Origin: Crocodylus rhombifer
Taxonomy: Eukaryota; Chordata; Crocodylia; Crocodylidae
Direction: 5' to 3'
Assembly (NCBI GenBank): GCA_038503035.1
Contig: JAVSML010020794.1
Location: forward strand, 52,199-116,198
DNA length: 64,000 nucleotides
Under the pieces are notes generated by a model. The model searched no databases and was not told the origin of the DNA. It saw only the letters and a list, made by a program, of their open reading frames with translations. The translations under genes were made by a program, and so were the position numbers. This document shows, one piece after another, positions 34,233 through 46,605 of the stretch (the stretch's first letter is position 1; every line of letters starts with the position of its first letter).

Positions 34233-37200
34233 GTACCTATGTCTTCCTGAGCTTTTTTTTGTGCTTTTCTTTTCTCTGGGAGAAGAGAAATTCTGACATC
34301 ATTTTTTTCCTTTTGCATTACTCCATCAGGGTTACTTTCTCTATGGGAAGAGACACAGGTTATCCCCTTACAATGAAAATAGGAGCCCTATCCCTTACTA
34401 AGCAACTTAATTAAAAACAGCTGCTCCAAAAATAAGACAATAGGAAACCTAAGAATTGGAGAATCTTTCTTTTTTGCATATAAGAGGAATCTAGTTTTCA
34501 TGTAGATCACTAAGTAACATTTAACTTTCTAAATCAAGTTATTTGTAAATAAATGTTAATACATGTTTGTGATAAAGAGGTACAGTGTTATAAACTGTAC
34601 TGAACAAACAAAACATGCCACTTAAAAAATGGATCATTCTTGACAGCTGATGAAGGAGGTTGTTGCCTATAAAAACTTATACCCTTCTGAACCATATAGT
34701 CTCAAAGGTACCTTGTTGCCTACTTTGTTTTGTTGTTGTTTTTGTTTTAATAATTCTTTCTGTCTTACAATTATTCTTAACCGAATCTGTAACACCAGCA
34801 ACATCAGAATTTGAGAACAGTCAGCTGGTTTCCATCCCAGTCTTTCCTGCTTTGATCATTTTTCACACTACAAAATATAATTGAATAAAACAGCAAAAAG
34901 CACTTAACAGTCATCCTAAAATTTATTGACTTTCAGAAGGAGTCAGTGTGCTAGAAGTGATATCTTTTATTAGACCAACGAAACAGTTGCAAAAAAACCC
35001 CAAAACTCTGTTTACAAGCTTTTGGGCACATGTGCTCTTACTCAGGCATAAGAGAATGCTAAGATTGTAAAATTTCTCCCAAAATGAAAACTCATAATTC
35101 ATGGGAGAGTAGTGTAAGATTGCCTGGCTGGAAAAGTTCATTTTCTGCAAATTAGGCTTAGATAAACTGTGGCGCATACAGTCTGTTTACCTCAAAGTTG
35201 TCTGATGGCAAGCAGGATTATGCTTTATGCTTCTTTCTTGTTACAATGTTTAGTATTTCACAGGATTGGTGATGGAAGGTTTTCCTGGGCAAGGAATTTC
35301 TCTTGTGTTGAGGTTGGTCTGCAGGTGTGCAAATTTGGCTCAAAACAAAAGGCTAGAGCAGGGATGTTCACTTCCAGGTCTCCAGGTCTTGAATTTTGCT
35401 CCCTTCTTGTAAAACTATGAAGTTTTCATTTCAAAATGGCTAATTACAGTATCTTCCATGTATCTGGGATAAAGGTTGTAGCCATGTTGCTCTAAGAATA
35501 CTAACAGTCAGTTTGCTAGTGGCTTTTAGAAAGCCTTTGACAGCCTTTGACCACCTAGGCTATTGTTTCAGGATAGTGTTTGAATGGCCTGGGGCGATAA
35601 AATGCTTTACTTTCATTCCTTTAACATACCAGAATGCACAACTCCCAGTTGCTCTACTCCCTCCTACCCTTGAGAACATTAGTAGTGCCCTGCCTCTTCC
35701 TGCTGCTGAGAACAGATGCTCTGAACTTAATTGGAGAGCAGTCATGGATCTACCGAAGCTTGCTTCCCCCAGCCATGTGGTCTTGCTGCAGGAAGCTCAA
35801 TATCAGCCTGAACACAGAGCCCCTGGGAGGCTGCTGCTGTGTGGCTCTGTGCTTTGGCACAGCCCCAGCTAAACTGCTTTAAGTGGGGAGTTGCTGCATC
35901 TATTTCAGCCTGAGTACAGAGCCCTGGAAGGGCTGCCTCTCTGGGGTTTTGTGCTCCAGTTGAGCTGCTGACTCTGCTCTAAGTGCAGAGTGGCCGCCTC
36001 AGTTTCATCCTGAGCACAGAGCCCCAGAGAAGCCGCTCAGGCTGAAACTGACACAGCTGCTCAAGAGAGAAGCTGGGATCCTAGAGCCATGCCTCCCCAG
36101 CTCCAGGGTCCTGCCACCAGAGCCAGGACAGCTCTCCACTCCAGCCAGCATGACCCCTGCTGTTCCTAACCCCACTGCCCTCTTTGACACGTGTGTAATT
36201 TTAGTCCTTTCATTTTTTCAAACATCTTTTTTCACTTTTTTCCCTTTATTCCTCCCTCCTCCTTGCTTCACTTCAACCAGCTTTTCAGGATGCCTTCCCT
36301 CCCACACACTGCTCTGGCTGGGGTCCTGCTGGCTGTGGAAGGAGGGAAGACCTTATGCTGGTTTCTCTGTTCCAGCCACAGGCCACCTTCCCCCTTCTCT
36401 CCTACCACAGGGCAGGAACAGAGTCCTGGTCCCTGTCCACTCCACTGCTTGCCAACCCTGTAATGGAAAGTTGCAATCATGGAAGTTTGAAAAAGCATGA
36501 AGCCTTCACCTAAGCCTGCTTTAAAAATGCCATAATTTTATGACAACAAAACATTCCACAGGTGTCTGACATTATGCAGGTAACCTGTACCAAAGCCTTA
36601 AAAAACTTTATGCCAGTTAGTCCGACATCCCTCTCCAGTAAACTATTGGAACAGAAAATTTTGTATCGTACTCATGAAGAATTAGCGGCTAAAAATCTAA
36701 TTGGGAACATAGGACTAGACGGCATTTGGGGGGAACTGAGTCCATTCCCCTACTATGACAGGCACCATATCATATTACTGCTTTCATAAATGTATTAAGC
36801 TTCATGGAATCATAGAAAAATAAAGCTGGACATGTCTTTAAGAAGTCATCTAGTCCAAATGCCTACTCAAGGCAGGATAATTTTTTAGTTTAGCTGTCTT
36901 AGAGAAGTATTTGTGTTACCCATTCTTAATACTACCTGAAAACATTAAAAAAAAAAACCACCCAAGTCACCAGGAGAAAAGCAGGAGGTGATGGCACTTT
37001 TTAACATCCTGCTACTACAAGGACAGAAAGTAATTTATTAAAATATGTTTAATAAACCCAAAGAGGATTTTTCTTCCTCCTGTATCAAAAGAGGGCAACC
37101 TCCCTCACAAGTTCATGCCAAGCTGATCATGAGGTAAAATCCCTTCCTTATTTCCAATGTGGTGATCAAACTGACCCTGAGTGGAGGAACAAACCACTAG

Positions 37201-38150
37201 TGAGGAAATTTCTTGTTGTTTTTTTTTCGGTTTTTTTTTTAAGTACCAGCAAGAGCATCACCACACTCCAGTCAAAAACCCTAGTCTTGGTTGCAGCTAA
37301 CACAGAAAGCCGCCTGGACTATGGGGTCTGTTTCTGGTTCTTGCCAGCCATTGTCTTCTTCTTTCCCCCTGCTGTTCCACTGCAGAGTGCCTGACAGCAA
37401 TTACTGACTTCAGTCTGTGCCTCATGGAGTCTGGGGACCCTACTTCTGGTAGTAACATGCTGCCACTTTTTTTCCATGCTCTTTTGCATTTCTTAGACCA
37501 GCTTCTCATGAGTCCTATCCAAGATTTCATTTTCCCTGATTATACATGGCACAGATACCTGACAACCCCTTGATCTTTTCCTCCAAGATGAACACCAGCT
37601 TACACTTGGTGTAGATGAAGTTGTCTTGACCTTCCAAGAGGACCACAAACATAGCACATCCCATTTAGGCAGTGACTGCTTATCAAATATCCTATGCTTT
37701 CTGGAGGACACCTAGGCTGCAGGAAAAACAATACAAAACAAAACATGCACATACAGCTCCCAGCACCAGTCAAATACACAGTTACTACAATAACCCAGGC
37801 TGAAGTTGTTCTACTTCTGGGGTGTGTGCTTTAACTGAGAAACTGTTGTGTGAAAGATGGGAATCTCTCACTCTCCTGTGTTTGAGAGTGAAATTTGCTG
37901 TAGGCACTGTGTTTTACATTGAGCTTATTGGTTCAGTGACTATATGGTGGGGAAATTTACTAGCTATCATATGTAGTAACATCTTAGACCTACTATGCTT
38001 AGTAACATTTGTTCTCCTATCTATATGAGGGAAGATAGGGCATGTATACACTATGGCAATAGCATGTCCTAGCAGGGCCATTCCTTAATGTGCCCCTACT
38101 AGCTGCCTATGGACAGCTGTAAACCCAGAACTATACCAGTGGGGCCATTT
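34233..38150. other. FEZ1 intron, few recognised elements
   Basis: Mostly unique-looking. At about 34945-35060 is a stretch (GATATCTTTTATTAGACCAA, then TTACAAGCTTTTGGGCACAT) that I recall as a dispersed repeat common in turtles and crocodilians. At about 36805-36905 a minus-strand CR1 tail relic is seen (GGAATCATAGAAAAATAAAG, AGTCATCTAGTCC). Nothing else was identified. Confidence 0.5.
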
Positions 38151-38151
38151 C

Positions 38152-38895
38152 ATAGATTTCATAGATTTCCTAGACATTAGGGCTGGAAGGGACCTCGGGA
38201 GATCATGGAGTCCAGCCCCCTGCCCAAAGGGCAGGAAGTCAGCTGTGGTCATAGGATCCCAGCAAGATAAGCATCCAATTTACTCTTGAAGGTGTTCAAT
38301 GTAGGTGCTTGAACCACCTCCGCTGGCAGACTGTTCCAGACCTTGGGGGCTCGGACAGTAAAGAAATTCTTCCTTATGTCCAGCCTGAAACCGTCTTGCA
38401 GGAGTTTGTGACCGTTCAACCTCGTCATCCCTTGGGGCGCTCTGGTGAATAGACGTTCCCCCAGATCGTGGTGGTCACCCCTGATAAACTTAATAGGTGG
38501 CCATCAGATCACCCCTGAGCCTACGCTTTTCCAGGCTAAAGAGTCCCATGGCTCTCAGCCTGTCATCGTAAGATCTGTTTTCCTGACCTCTGATCATGCG
38601 TGTGGCTCTCCTCTGGACTCTTTCAAGCTTCTCCACATCCTTTTTGAATTGTGGAGCCCAAAACTGGACGCAGTACTCCAGCTGCGGCCTCACCGAGGCC
38701 GAGTACAAGGGGAGAATGACGTCCCAGGATTTGCTCGAGAAGCATCTATGGATGCACGCCAGCATTTTGGTCGCTTTACTAGCCACAGCATCGCATTGCA
38801 GGCTCATGTTCGTCTTGTGGTCAATGATGACCCCCAAGTCTTTTTCTTCTGTAGTGCTAACCAACGTAGCACTGCCGAGCCTATAAGGGTGCTGC
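38152..38895 (-). mobile_element. 5'-truncated CR1
   Basis: Minus-strand CR1 of the same subfamily as 2240-5237. Its tail is at 38152-38260 (TTTCATAGATTTCATAGATT, then GACCTCGGGAGATCATGGAG). ORF2 reads HPYRLGSATLVSTTEEKDLG at 38890 through CVQFWAPQFKKDVEKLERVQ to GDLMATY at 38490, then changes frame and continues to the tail. Few stops, hence relatively young. Confidence 0.92.
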
Positions 38896-38959
38896 ATTTA
38901 GGAAAGTCCTTCTGTGTTTGCTCTCAAGACCTTAGTTTCCAGCATTCTTAGGAGTTAAC

Positions 38960-40075
38960 ACTGAAGAATGACCCAGGAACAGCTTTATCGGTACTGCTAG
39001 ATTTGGAGAGCACCTGTGGAAGGTGAGTGGCGCCTGCTTGTGAACAACCTGATAAGGGTGTACTACTGGGTGGATGCTGGAATGCAGTGGGTAAAGTATA
39101 TTTGGACTTCCACAACTCTTTTGATAAATCTCATGTGGCCTCTCATAGACAGATTAGACAAATGGGGGCTAGACAACACTACTACACTACAACAAAGTAT
39201 ATAGCTTCAAGCAAGGGGTAATTTTAAACCTGTTCTGGAATGGCAGGAAGTTTTTAGTGGAATCTCTCCTGGGCCCAGTACTGTTCAACATGGTTATTAA
39301 TGATTTAGAAGCTGAAATATTGAACTTCTTGAGCACATTTGCAGACAACATGGGACTGGAAAGGTTTGCAAACATACTTGAAGATAGGAGAGCAAGTCGG
39401 AAGGATTTTGACAGTTTGAAAAGGTGGGCTGACAACTGACCGAGTGGCAACCCTACGAAGAGGGATCTAGGAAATGTGGTAGATCACAGACCCGATATGA
39501 GTTTGTAGTGTGATGCAGGTGCATGAATGGTAATACAGTTTTGGGCTGATCAGTAGGAGCACATTAGATATGACACAAGAGGTGATAGTGCCTCTTGACT
39601 AGGTACTGGTTAGACCTCATTGAAAGTATTGTATGCAGTGTTGGGCTCCACATTTTACAAAGGACATGTAGAAGTGAGAGAGACTTCAGAGGTGAGTGAC
39701 AAAGATGATAAAGGGCTTGGAAGCCATATAAAGATAGGTTGAAAGGAGCAGGCCTATGGAGATTCAGGCTTATGGAGAAGGCTAGTAAGAGGGGACATGA
39801 CAGCAATCTTGAAATAGCTGAAGGACTGTCATAAAGAAGTACACCAATACAGAGAGTCAGACATACAGCAATGGCTTTCATTTGCAGCAAAGTAGGTTTA
39901 AGTTGGATATCAGAAAAAAAATTCCTCGACTGTTAAAATAGCGAAGCAGTAAAATAGACTGTCTAGGGAAGTTGTGAGATATATCCTTCACTGGAAGTTC
40001 TCAATAAGCAACAGAATAAGCATTGGTCACGGGTGATTTAAGAGTAGCTATGCCTGTATTATGCTATCAAGAGCA
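38960..40075 (+). pseudogene. Old CR1-like LINE fragment
   Basis: Heavily decayed RT. LLGPVLFNMVINDLEAEILN, FADN (a decayed FADD, near 39340) and KDFDSLKRWADN are recognisable between 39260 and 39440. Later pieces correspond to the part of ORF2 after motif C and the region near RRKFLDC. Many stops and frame changes place it among the older copies here. Confidence 0.75.
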
Positions 40076-41685
40076 ATGGTTGAAAGTCCAGGAGGCATTG
40101 CTTCTCAACATGACTGACTGGGAGATCATGAGAAGAGCTCTGTAGCCCAGAACAGGTGGATATTGGAGAGGACAGTGTCCAGCAGCAGAGTGAAACAGAT
40201 CTCCACAATCAGCTTAGTTATAGAAGAAGATTAAATGATAGTAGATAAGTTTATGGAGGGGTTAGCATTACAAATAGGGGAGTCCTGATTCTCCAGTTAG
40301 AGGGTATCATTTTTGGAGTTGTGCTTGCTGCCCCTAGGTTGCAAAGCAGAGTGGAGGATGTTTGATTTTTGCCATGATTCTGTTTTTGCTGGTTGCTAGA
40401 TGGGATGAGGAAAGAATTTTTCCTTTCCTGTTGCTACAGATGTCAGGAATTTTTTTACCTCCTCTTCTTCAAAAACATTGGGCATTGGCTGCAGTCAAGG
40501 ATGCAGATTTTGACCGGGGTGTGCCAGTACTGCTGCTGGGACTAAAACTTGGGGTATCCTGGTTAGAGCATTTTGAGCCTCTGCTCAGGATCAGACTAAT
40601 CACCAAATTTAGAACCAGGAAGGAGTTTCATCCCATGGTCAGATCAGCATGGATTGAGGTGGGGGGTTTCCTTTCCCTGTAACAAGTGCAGGGAGGGGGA
40701 AAGGGTATGTCCTTCTTCCTTGGATCTCTCAAGTGTATTTTAACAATACTTGCAATGCAAGACGCTGACAGTGCCCTCATCTCCCTGCTTTACCTGTGGC
40801 AAGTTAGGATGTTTTTGGTGTGTCTTGTAGTTGTGCAACAAAGTTGTTTGTATAGCTTTAGGAATTGTTTAGTTAGTACTTGTATAGAATGATCTGTCTT
40901 GAGCAAGAGGTTGGATTAGATGACCTCCTGAGTGCCCATGCATAAATGGGGGTGGGGAGGAAGCTGTCTACTCTGGGATGCTGGAAGTAGTGACCAATAC
41001 ATGTAATGTATATTATGGGCCTTACACAGCCTAGCCTGCTAAAAGACTTCGTGTTTGTACCAGAAAAAGCCATTTTTTATGTGATGAAGTGTGATCATTC
41101 AGACATCCATGTTCATTCTCATGGGACAAACACTAAGTGCTAGCAATTTGTCCCGGGACATGGCAAAGTGCATTTGAATGGTTTTCCCAAGATGGCATCA
41201 TTAAACCAATGGCAGATGAGTGGCTTTACATTCAGCTCACTAAACCCTGATTGGAAGGGTGATGTGTGTACACACCAATCCTGGGTCTTTTCTGTTCCAG
41301 GACAAAAACAGGCACCACTTATCCCAGGACAAATGCAGTTTCTGTTCGTACCCCTAGTCACCAGTGACGTCTTACTTCATTTTACATTTACCTGTTACAG
41401 GTCTACACATGCAGATAAACACAACTAAATTCAATATGCGTTAAGCTAATGTGCATTCAGTGATTTTTGGCAGGTGTCTACACATGTGGGACTTGGCATT
41501 AAAGTTAGTCCCAAGTCCCTGCAACCCTGCCATTTGCCTTGTGGCTGCAAGGGGGAGCTACAGCCTCCAGCCGCATGGCTGCCAGGACTTGGCAGCCATG
41601 TTGAAGCCAAAGACAGTTGCTAGCACCTGACGGCCATCTGGGAAACTAATCCCCAGCCAGGTCCTTCCCTGCCAAGGAGCCAGGG
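40076..41685. other. FEZ1 intron, no recognised element
   Basis: Nothing identified. Around 41150-41340 the words TGTCCCGGGACA and CCCAGGACAAA suggest a small inverted-repeat element, but no borders could be set. Confidence 0.45.
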
Positions 41686-41689
41686 TCAG

Positions 41690-42026
41690 GACCCAGCACA
41701 GGGGTAGCACAGGGCTTGGGGGAGCTTCCATTCACCAAGGCCCCCCAGGGGAGGACAAAAAATAATGGTCACAAGCTGACTGATGATTGCTTCAGGCTAG
41801 ACATAAGGAAAAAGTTACTTAGAAGCCAAGTGCTAAGGGTTTGGAACAGGCTTCCCCCGGAGGTGGTACAGTCACCCACCCTGGCGATCTTCAGAAAATA
41901 TCTTTATGCCCATCTTTCTGGGGTGATTTGATCCCACCAGTCTTTCCTGCCCATGTGCAGGGGGGCTGGACCCGATGATCTGTAAGGTCCCTTCCAGCCC
42001 CTAACAACTGAAACTAAGAAACTATG
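41690..42026 (+). mobile_element. CR1 3' fragment at left edge of Polinton
   Basis: Reads TKAPQGRTKNNGHKLTDDCF and RVWNRLPPEVVQSPTLAIFR, then the CR1 tail and GAAACTAAGAAACTATGAAA. It abuts the left edge of the Polinton, about 130 bp before the capsid gene, and may have removed or separated the rest of that end. Confidence 0.9.
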
Positions 42027-42159
42027 AAACATGTCAGCTCCATCCTTGTGCACTCTACCTCCCCATGCTCCAGCCTGGCCCCTGCCATCAATGACAAGCT
42101 TCCTGTGCTCCTGCTGGCCCCAGGGGAACTTACAATATCCTTCAATTCTCCTGTGCAAT

Positions 42160-43424
42160 ATGAAGTTTCATTTCTACCTGAGAGTAATTTTACAATCATT
42201 CTGAACTGAATTTGTTTCAAACAGCCACTACAGTGACCAGCATGGGAAGAGCCTGTATGTTGAGGTCCCCCCACTATCAGCTCTTACTAAGTCTACCCCC
42301 TTCCATTTTTCATTGCTGGGAATGATGAAAATTAGGTGGATTTGAATAATACAATGCTGTGACTGCTGCAAGGCTGTAAAATCTGATGGAACCGACCTTG
42401 ATACTGGGGCTACTGTGGGCCTGGTGAATTATTTGCTGGACTCTATTTATTTTTCAGCCATCTGGATGTCACTTTGGGACATAATCTCATAGACCAGAGA
42501 AACAACCATTGTCATTACTGAGCCTTCATTGAATTGGTCCTCAGCTACAACAATGACACCCTCACCACCCAGTTTTCCACCAGCCTGTTTTACAAAGATG
42601 CCCCCAGACATCACAAAGTGGTTGCATGAGATGGTGGTAATCATGGGTTTAAGAGACAGGCAAATCTGATGGCCCAGAGCAAAAAGAGCTGCTAGGCCAT
42701 CTTCACAGCGATTTGGGGTTTTTTTCAAGAAAAACTTGCTGAATAGCATGGACATGAAAATTAAACTGACTTCCAGTAAAAATGCCTGTTTGATGGGTGC
42801 CTTGGCAGCTGGACGGTGTAAACTACAAAACACATCCACCTCACTTTTTGTGAAAAAGTGAGGATAGTTCCAGGCATCTATCTGGGCCGTGTGAAGGCCT
42901 TGGTTATGCCGGTGCTAAATACTCCATAGACCATGTAGTCATCCCTGCCAGCAGCTGGGTCAGAAATCAGAAGAATCCATTTTTGAGACAGCTGCCCAAA
43001 CTCATCATCGTCAGGTTCATGGCTAACAATGCAAAGAACCCCTTTAACTTTAAATATTATGATATTAATTTTGTTGCCCTGTATGTTGATGGAGATAAAA
43101 CCCTGACAATCAGTACAGCCAGATTTTAATGGTAACTGCATGAGAAAATACATACACCTGGTGTAGATGTCTGGCAAATGTATGAAAGATAGCTCCCTGT
43201 TAATCAATCGCAAGGAGTTTGCCCAGAGGTACAACTTGTTTGCCTATGACCTGTCTTCTGACCAGGAATGTGCCAATCGTTATAGGTTGATTAAAACCAG
43301 GTATCTGAGCAGAAATACACTTTGCCAGAGGTTTACCCACCACAGTTAACATGATCATGTATGCAGTCTTTGAAAATGTCATACAAATAAATCACAGGAA
43401 AACGTCCAGTTTGACTACATGTAA
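42160..43424 (+). pseudogene. Polinton major capsid protein
   Basis: The double jelly-roll major capsid protein, annotated in many animal genomes as F54H12.2-like; it would form the icosahedral shell. Recognisable pieces run collinearly across three frames: YVEVPPLSALTKSTPF near 42255, SDGTDLDTGATVGLVNYLL near 42385, a long middle part, YLGRVKALV near 42882, SLLINRKEFAQRYNLFAYDL near 43190 and VQFDYM before TAA at 43422-43424. About 1.26 kb fits the usual length of some 420 residues. The start at 42160 is an inference from that length and the homologous N-terminal block. At least ten in-frame stops and two or more frame changes are present. The protease frame begins two bases after its stop. 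Confidence 0.85.
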
Positions 43425-43426
43425 GG

Positions 43427-44340
43427 ATGGATACTAAACAGCTCTCCTGGGTTTTATCCACATATCCTTTCTCCAAAGAGACAGTCATAGATGTAGAATC
43501 ATAGAAAATTAGGGCTGGAAGGGACTTCAGGAGGTCATCTAGTCCAACTACCTGTTCAAAGCAGGAACATCCCCAAGTAGATCACCCCAGTCAAAGTGAT
43601 GTCTAGCTGGGTTTTGAAAACCTCCAAGGATCGAGATTCCACCACCTCTCTGGGTAACCTGTTCCAGTGTTTTACTAGATAGTCGGAACATTGTTCCTGA
43701 TATCCAACCTACACTTCCCTTGGTACAACTTGAGACCATTGCTCCTTGTTCTGTCACCTGCCACCACTGACGACAGTTTAGCTCCATCTCCTTTTGACCA
43801 CTCCCCCTTTCAGGTAGTTGGGGGGTGGGAGGGGTTACAGTTACATGTGTTGTCCTGTAATTAGTTTCCTAAGATTTGAGCGTCTCGAAGACCCCTGAGC
43901 CTGGTGGTCAATATGAGCCCACAGTATCAACACAGAGAACACTGTCTGGAGGTTTACCCAAGGAATCATAACCACAGGTAGTTCTTTTTATTTGGATGGC
44001 CACCCCACAAACAGCACTCTCTTTCCTCAAAGTATTATGTTCTTTTTTAAACAAGAATACTACCTGGCACTATGTTTCAGAGAAAACAATTACAAGGCCC
44101 CCTCTCTGTCTATAGATATCACTGAGTGCTTTTTTTCTGCATCACCGTCACAAGGGACTATTGTTTGAACAGATTTAAAAATTGTATTATTTCAACAGTT
44201 CAGTACAAAATGACTGTATGGCGATTCAGTTTGTAAAAAGTAAATATGACATTTTCCACATGGCTGGGCCCTTTCAAAATACGTTTCAGCATGCCCAGAC
44301 AGGTTTTTCTTGCTGTGAATTTCACAAACGCATGGTCTAA
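43427..44340 (+). pseudogene. Polinton adenain-like cysteine protease, split by CR1
   Basis: Maturation protease related to adenovirus adenain, expected to cleave virion proteins. Its ATG (43427) follows the capsid stop by two bases. The first 20 or so codons (MDTKQLSWVLSTYPF...) are open until a minus-strand CR1 tail cuts in near 43490. Beyond it, pieces in two frames read YLDGHPTNSTLF near 43990 and FFLHHRHKGLLFEQ near 44130, then CMAIQFVKSKYDI near 44225, as in the C-terminal half of the family. I could not confirm the catalytic His and Cys because frame changes fall near them. The nearest terminal stop in frame is at 44338. Confidence 0.65.
43490..43800 (-). mobile_element. CR1 3' fragment inside the protease
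   Basis: Minus-strand CR1 tail: ATAGAAAATTAGGGCTGGAA, then GGACTTCAGGAGGTCATCTA, and the C-terminal ORF2 piece read in reverse (ACCACCTCTCTGGGTAACCT). It resembles the older copy at 21056 more than the young ones. It breaks the protease after about 20 codons. Confidence 0.85.
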
Positions 44341-44539
44341 ATAAAGTACCTGGCTGATGATGTGTAAATAAAACTGTTGCTGTTTAAAAAATCTACCCCA
44401 TTTCATTAAAAAACCCACCACTCTAGACAAAATTTTGAAGCAATATAGAATAGCTTATTTCAAGCATAAAACTTTACACAGTGTGTCATTGGCTTTTAGA
44501 GAGAATTTTTCAGTTCTTGGGCAGTGAAGCTGTTGTTTC

Positions 44540-45135
44540 TTAGTCCTCAGTAGATCCTTTCAGGTGTTTCAGAAGATCCAGATTCATGGCATTACCCACA
44601 ACAGAAGATGGTATGTTCAGCTTGGCCATGGCTTTCATAAAGATGTCCCAGTTTTTAGGAGTGGGCTTACTATATCCAGTGGGAGTCCGAAGGGCTCCCT
44701 GGACTAAATCAAACATGTTAGAACACTTAACAACCATTCCTGTGTAGAAAAAACCCTCTTGATCATCCAAGAAGAAATATGATTGTGCTGGTTCAGCTTG
44801 CATTTTTCCTGTATTGGGGGTGCACATTTTCCAACTGTTCCTAAACGATGGGATCAGAATTCATTAGCATTTCTAGGGGCTTTGTCGTTTCTTGGGAGTT
44901 TTGTTCTTGCAGAAATAGGGTTAATTTCCCTCTCCATCCAGGTCATCTTGCTTTACACGCTTATTTTTGAAGCATGGTGGCATACAGTTTAGCTTTATAA
45001 AATTTGGCTCAACCCAGCCTTTGGAGAATGTCCCTCATTGTAGCATCCAATTATAGGTTGCCTTGGTTCTAGTATTTTCCTCAAGTGGTAGGGGAACCCT
45101 AATTCCTCCATCTGGTGGCTGGACACCAGGTACAT
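44540..45135 (-). pseudogene. Second small virion-type Polinton protein
   Basis: Not recognised by name. The frame can be opened at 45135 with MYLVSSHQMEELGFPYHL, some 20 bases after the pX-like gene. After frame changes, the last 80 codons are open (SYFFLDDQEGFFYTGMVV near 44775; KPTPKNWDIFMKAMAKLNIP near 44640; ends GSTED, TAG at 44540). The position between a pX-like gene and the protease, on the ATPase strand, fits the small structural proteins of vertebrate Polintons. The function is unknown. It lies tail to tail with the protease. Confidence 0.5.
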
Positions 45136-45154
45136 TTTTCCACATACTCCATCA

Positions 45155-45452
45155 CTGTTTAGCCAAAAGCCCCACGATTAGAGGGACTGCAGAACTGAAC
45201 AGGCAGGTGATAAATCCCCCAGATTGTTTCACCAGCTGTTTCTTTCCTTTAAGAGACAATTTTTTTATTACTTTGGCATTTTATGATTTCACATCTTTTT
45301 TCAGTGCATGAATTTGATGAGGCGTCAAAGGGAAACATCTTCTTAAGTTGTGCAGAGCAATTTATGGCTGCTACTAAATCATCAGAAGCCACATAGGGTA
45401 TAGCTGTTCCCTGCTGGGAGGAAGAGTGAAAAAGTAGTTTTAAGAGAGCCAT
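45155..45452 (-). pseudogene. Polinton pX-like core protein
   Basis: Small virion protein with an adenovirus pX (mu)-like layout. The first 67 codons from 45452 are open (starts MALLKLLFHSSSQQGTAIPY). After a stop, the reading continues with a Lys-rich stretch and the hydrophobic block SGGFITCLFSSAVPLIVG near 45180-45235. In adenoviruses and adintoviruses such proteins bind DNA inside the particle. The gene follows the ATPase on the same strand. Confidence 0.6.
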
Positions 45453-45549
45453 GTTTCTCTGTCAGCAGTTACACATGTTTCTTTTCCACCAATGTGGGAG
45501 CTAAACAAGGCCTGCTGTTACATTATCTGTTTTTATTCCCTCCCCATAA

Positions 45550-46192
45550 TATTATTATTATTATTTTAAGTATAAACAGCGATCTGGTTGGGATGGAAAA
45601 CCAGGTTATTAATTTAGGAGTCTCTAGGGTAGAAGTGTTTAAATCCACCACCAGATACCCATAAGGTGTTTCTGTGGTATCCTTCTAGCTTCTAGAAAAA
45701 AATGGTCCTCACCCAGGTATATATGTGCCTTACCAGGGACAGTGCCTGTAGTTGATTTCTGGGATTTTTAAACAAAACCACGTATTTTGTATTAAGGATA
45801 ATGGTGTGACTCCTTTTCCCTTGACAGAAAAGATTTTGGACTATATCAATAATGCTTAGAATCCTGTGATGTACTTGATAAAGGCTTTCTTGATTTTACC
45901 ACTCTCAAACAGAATCCATCAAATCATCTACCATGGCATATTTACTTTATTAGGAAGAAACAAGTGGTCATCATTGAGGCTGTCTAGCAACAAATTTGAT
46001 AAAAGGATATTTACAAAGAAGTTCTTTATGCAGTGGTTGCCAACAGGTATAGCATCACATGATATTATCAGTCACAACAGACAGCAGTCTATCAGCATTA
46101 TCCAGAAAGGTTTTTTTAATAAAATAACTTTTACCACAGTTGCTAGGCCCTGCCAAAATCCCAGGAAAGGGGTGCTTCCAGTGCATATCCAT
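45550..46192 (-). pseudogene. Polinton packaging ATPase (FtsK/HerA type)
   Basis: Motor that would push DNA into the capsid. From the ATG at 46192 the frame gives HWKHPFPGILAGPSNCGKSY, with Walker A GPSNCGKS at 46122-46153. After a frame change come a Walker B-like MVDDLMDSV (45914-45934) and the HHRILSIIDIVQNLFCQGK arm (about 45780-45870), then NPRNQLQALSLVRH and GYLVVDLNTST near 45630. At least three frame changes and several stops disrupt it. It begins less than 100 bp from the truncated end of the polymerase. Confidence 0.85.
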
Positions 46193-46605
46193 GTTCAAAA
46201 ACTATAAGGGAGTCTGTTAACGTTTTATGTGAGGAAACTTTTATCATAAACAAATGTACATGTTTTTTCAAGGCCTTGGTTTCTAGATGTTAGTGTTACC
46301 TGAAAGAGTGCAACTTGCTTTGGTGAGCTTCCAAGACACACTGACCAGCTCATAATTGATAAAGTCATAAGATGATGTTTCATAGACAAGAGAAGAGATA
46401 GCCAAAGGGTTCTTCAGAATCTGTCATGATGGCGGTGTTGGGGAGATTGGCTCTCTGGCTCAATTTACTCCACAAAGAATTTAAAAACAACTTTTCAATT
46501 TGGCAGTTTGCAAGATTTGGTTTAATGTGCTCTGGGCATTAAAAAAGGTGCCTTCTTTTTGGAAGAAATTGGCTACATATCTGTCTTGCTTTCCTTGGTC
46601 AATAC

